Of a stretch of 5,774 nt of DNA, positions 4,988 through 5,774 are shown in pieces (the stretch's first letter is position 1; every line of letters begins with the position of its first letter). Below the pieces are notes generated by a model. That model had not been told where the DNA came from and searched no databases. It saw only the letters and a list, made by a program, of their open reading frames with translations. The position numbers and the translations under genes are program-made. The stretch is taken from assembly GCA_946409855.1 (NCBI GenBank), contig CAMJXZ010000222.1:1-5774 (forward strand). Reading direction: 5' to 3'. The DNA comes from an uncultured Clostridia bacterium. GTDB taxonomy: Bacteria > Bacillota > Clostridia > Christensenellales > Aristaeellaceae.

Positions 4988-5774
4988 AGCTCGATCTTTT
5001 CCCCGCCGGGCGCGATTTCGCCGATGACGTAAGCTTCCTCGCCGTGCGCGCGAAGGACGGAAAGCGCTTTGTCCGCGTCCTCTTTCGCGGCGACGACGGC
5101 CATGCCGACGCCCATGTTGAAGGTGTTGAACATGTCCCGCTCGGGGATATGGCCCATGTCCGCGATCAGGCGGAAGACGGCGGGCGTGCGGACAGCGCTT
5201 TTATCGATCCGGGCGCACAGGCCGTCCGGGACGGCGCGGGGGATGTTTTCATAAAAACCGCCGCCGGTGATGTGGCTGATGCCGTGGATCTCCGCCTGTG
5301 AAAGGGCGGCCAGGACGGCTTTTACGTAGATGCGGGTCGGGGTCAGGAGCGCTTCGCCCAGGGAAACGCCCAGCTCCGGCACGGTCTTCCCCAGATCGGC
5401 GTTTTCCACGTCAAACACCTTGCGGACCAGGGAGTAGCCGTTGGAATGGATGCCGCTGGAGGCCAGGGCGATCACCGCGTCGCCGGCCCGCACGCGCGCG
5501 CGGTCCAGCACCCTGCTTTCGTCCACCAGGCCGACGGAGAAGCCGGCCAGGTCGTAATCGTCCGGCCGCATGGTGCCCGGGTGCTCGGCCGTTTCGCCGC
5601 CGATCAGGGCGCAGCCGGCCTGCACGCAGCCTTCCGCTACGCCGGATACCAGCGCCGCCACCTTTTCGGGATCGTTTTTACCGATGGCGATGTAATCCAG
5701 GAAAAAGAGCGGGCGGGCGCCGCAGCAGATGATGTCGTTGACGCACATGGCCACGCAGTCGATGCCGACGGTGT
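4981..5774 (-). CDS. purM: Phosphoribosylformylglycinamidine cyclo-ligase (AIR synthetase), 5' end outside window
   Basis: The last 263 codons or so of PurM (the full protein is usually about 340-350 residues), open to the right edge of the window. The family closes FGAM to AIR using ATP. Visible fragment motifs, counted from the window edge, are TVGIDCVAMCVND (1-13, the conserved region after the catalytic loop), PLFFLDYIA (21-29), GGETAEHPG (58-66, usually GGETAEMPG), a DYDLAGFSVG stretch (73-82), GIHSNGYSLVRKVF (107-120), HITGGGFYENIPR (167-179) and FNTFNMGVGM (215-224). Although GTG at 5754 could be read as a start, the conserved residues continue upstream of it in frame, so the real start lies beyond base 5774. 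The 3' end overlaps the FNT gene by 7 nt. Confidence 0.96.
   Translation of the reverse strand, partial: TVGIDCVAMCVNDIICCGARPLFFLDYIAIGKNDPEKVAALVSGVAEGCVQAGCALIGGETAEHPGTMRPDDYDLAGFSVGLVDESRVLDRARVRAGDAVIALASSGIHSNGYSLVRKVFDVENADLGKTVPELGVSLGEALLTPTRIYVKAVLAALSQAEIHGISHITGGGFYENIPRAVPDGLCARIDKSAVRTPAVFRLIADMGHIPERDMFNTFNMGVGMAVVAAKEDADKALSVLRAHGEEAYVIGEIAPGGEKIELC

Noticed and set aside
5752..5754. GTG at 5754 as the purM start
   Set aside because: The conserved PurM residues TVGIDC continue in frame upstream of it to the window edge, so it is an internal Val codon of a gene truncated by the window.

Overview
This window is the middle and distal part of a de novo purine biosynthesis operon, with every gene on the minus strand (transcription runs from base 5774 towards base 1). 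Base composition looks high in G+C (about 60% by eye). The gene set points to a high-GC member of the Clostridia (Bacillota), probably anaerobic and host- or gut-associated: a large single-chain PurL, an AICAR transformylase without the usual PurH cyclohydrolase domain, a separate PurO-family IMP cyclohydrolase, and a hairpin-type intergenic repeat of a kind I associate with gut Firmicutes. The genus cannot be told from the sequence.

Layout in transcription order: purM (5774-4981, 5' end outside the window); a compact formate/nitrite transporter (FNT) family membrane protein (4987-4379); purN (4382-3762); a PurO-type IMP cyclohydrolase (3758-3039); a stand-alone AICAR transformylase (3028-1844); a 405-bp non-coding gap (1843-1439) holding hairpin repeats and an inverted repeat; purD (1438-167); and the first 55 codons of purL (167-1, running off the window). 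The first five genes are packed with overlaps of 7 and 4 nt and gaps of 3 and 10 nt. purD and purL share one base (TAATG). The only break is the repeat-filled gap between the transformylase and purD.

How they work together: PurD makes GAR, PurN formylates it, PurL makes FGAM and PurM closes the ring to AIR. After steps encoded elsewhere, the stand-alone transformylase formylates AICAR and the PurO-family enzyme closes FAICAR to IMP. PurN and the transformylase both consume 10-formyl-tetrahydrofolate. An FNT channel overlapping purM and purN therefore suggests a link between formate supply (or disposal) and the one-carbon demand of purine synthesis. That link is inference from position and family.

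The points most worth a second look are the FNT gene inside the operon (reduced size, a Gly at the position of a conserved channel Asn), the split of PurH into two unrelated adjacent genes, and the structured repeat cluster between the transformylase gene and purD, which includes a 14-of-15-bp inverted repeat.
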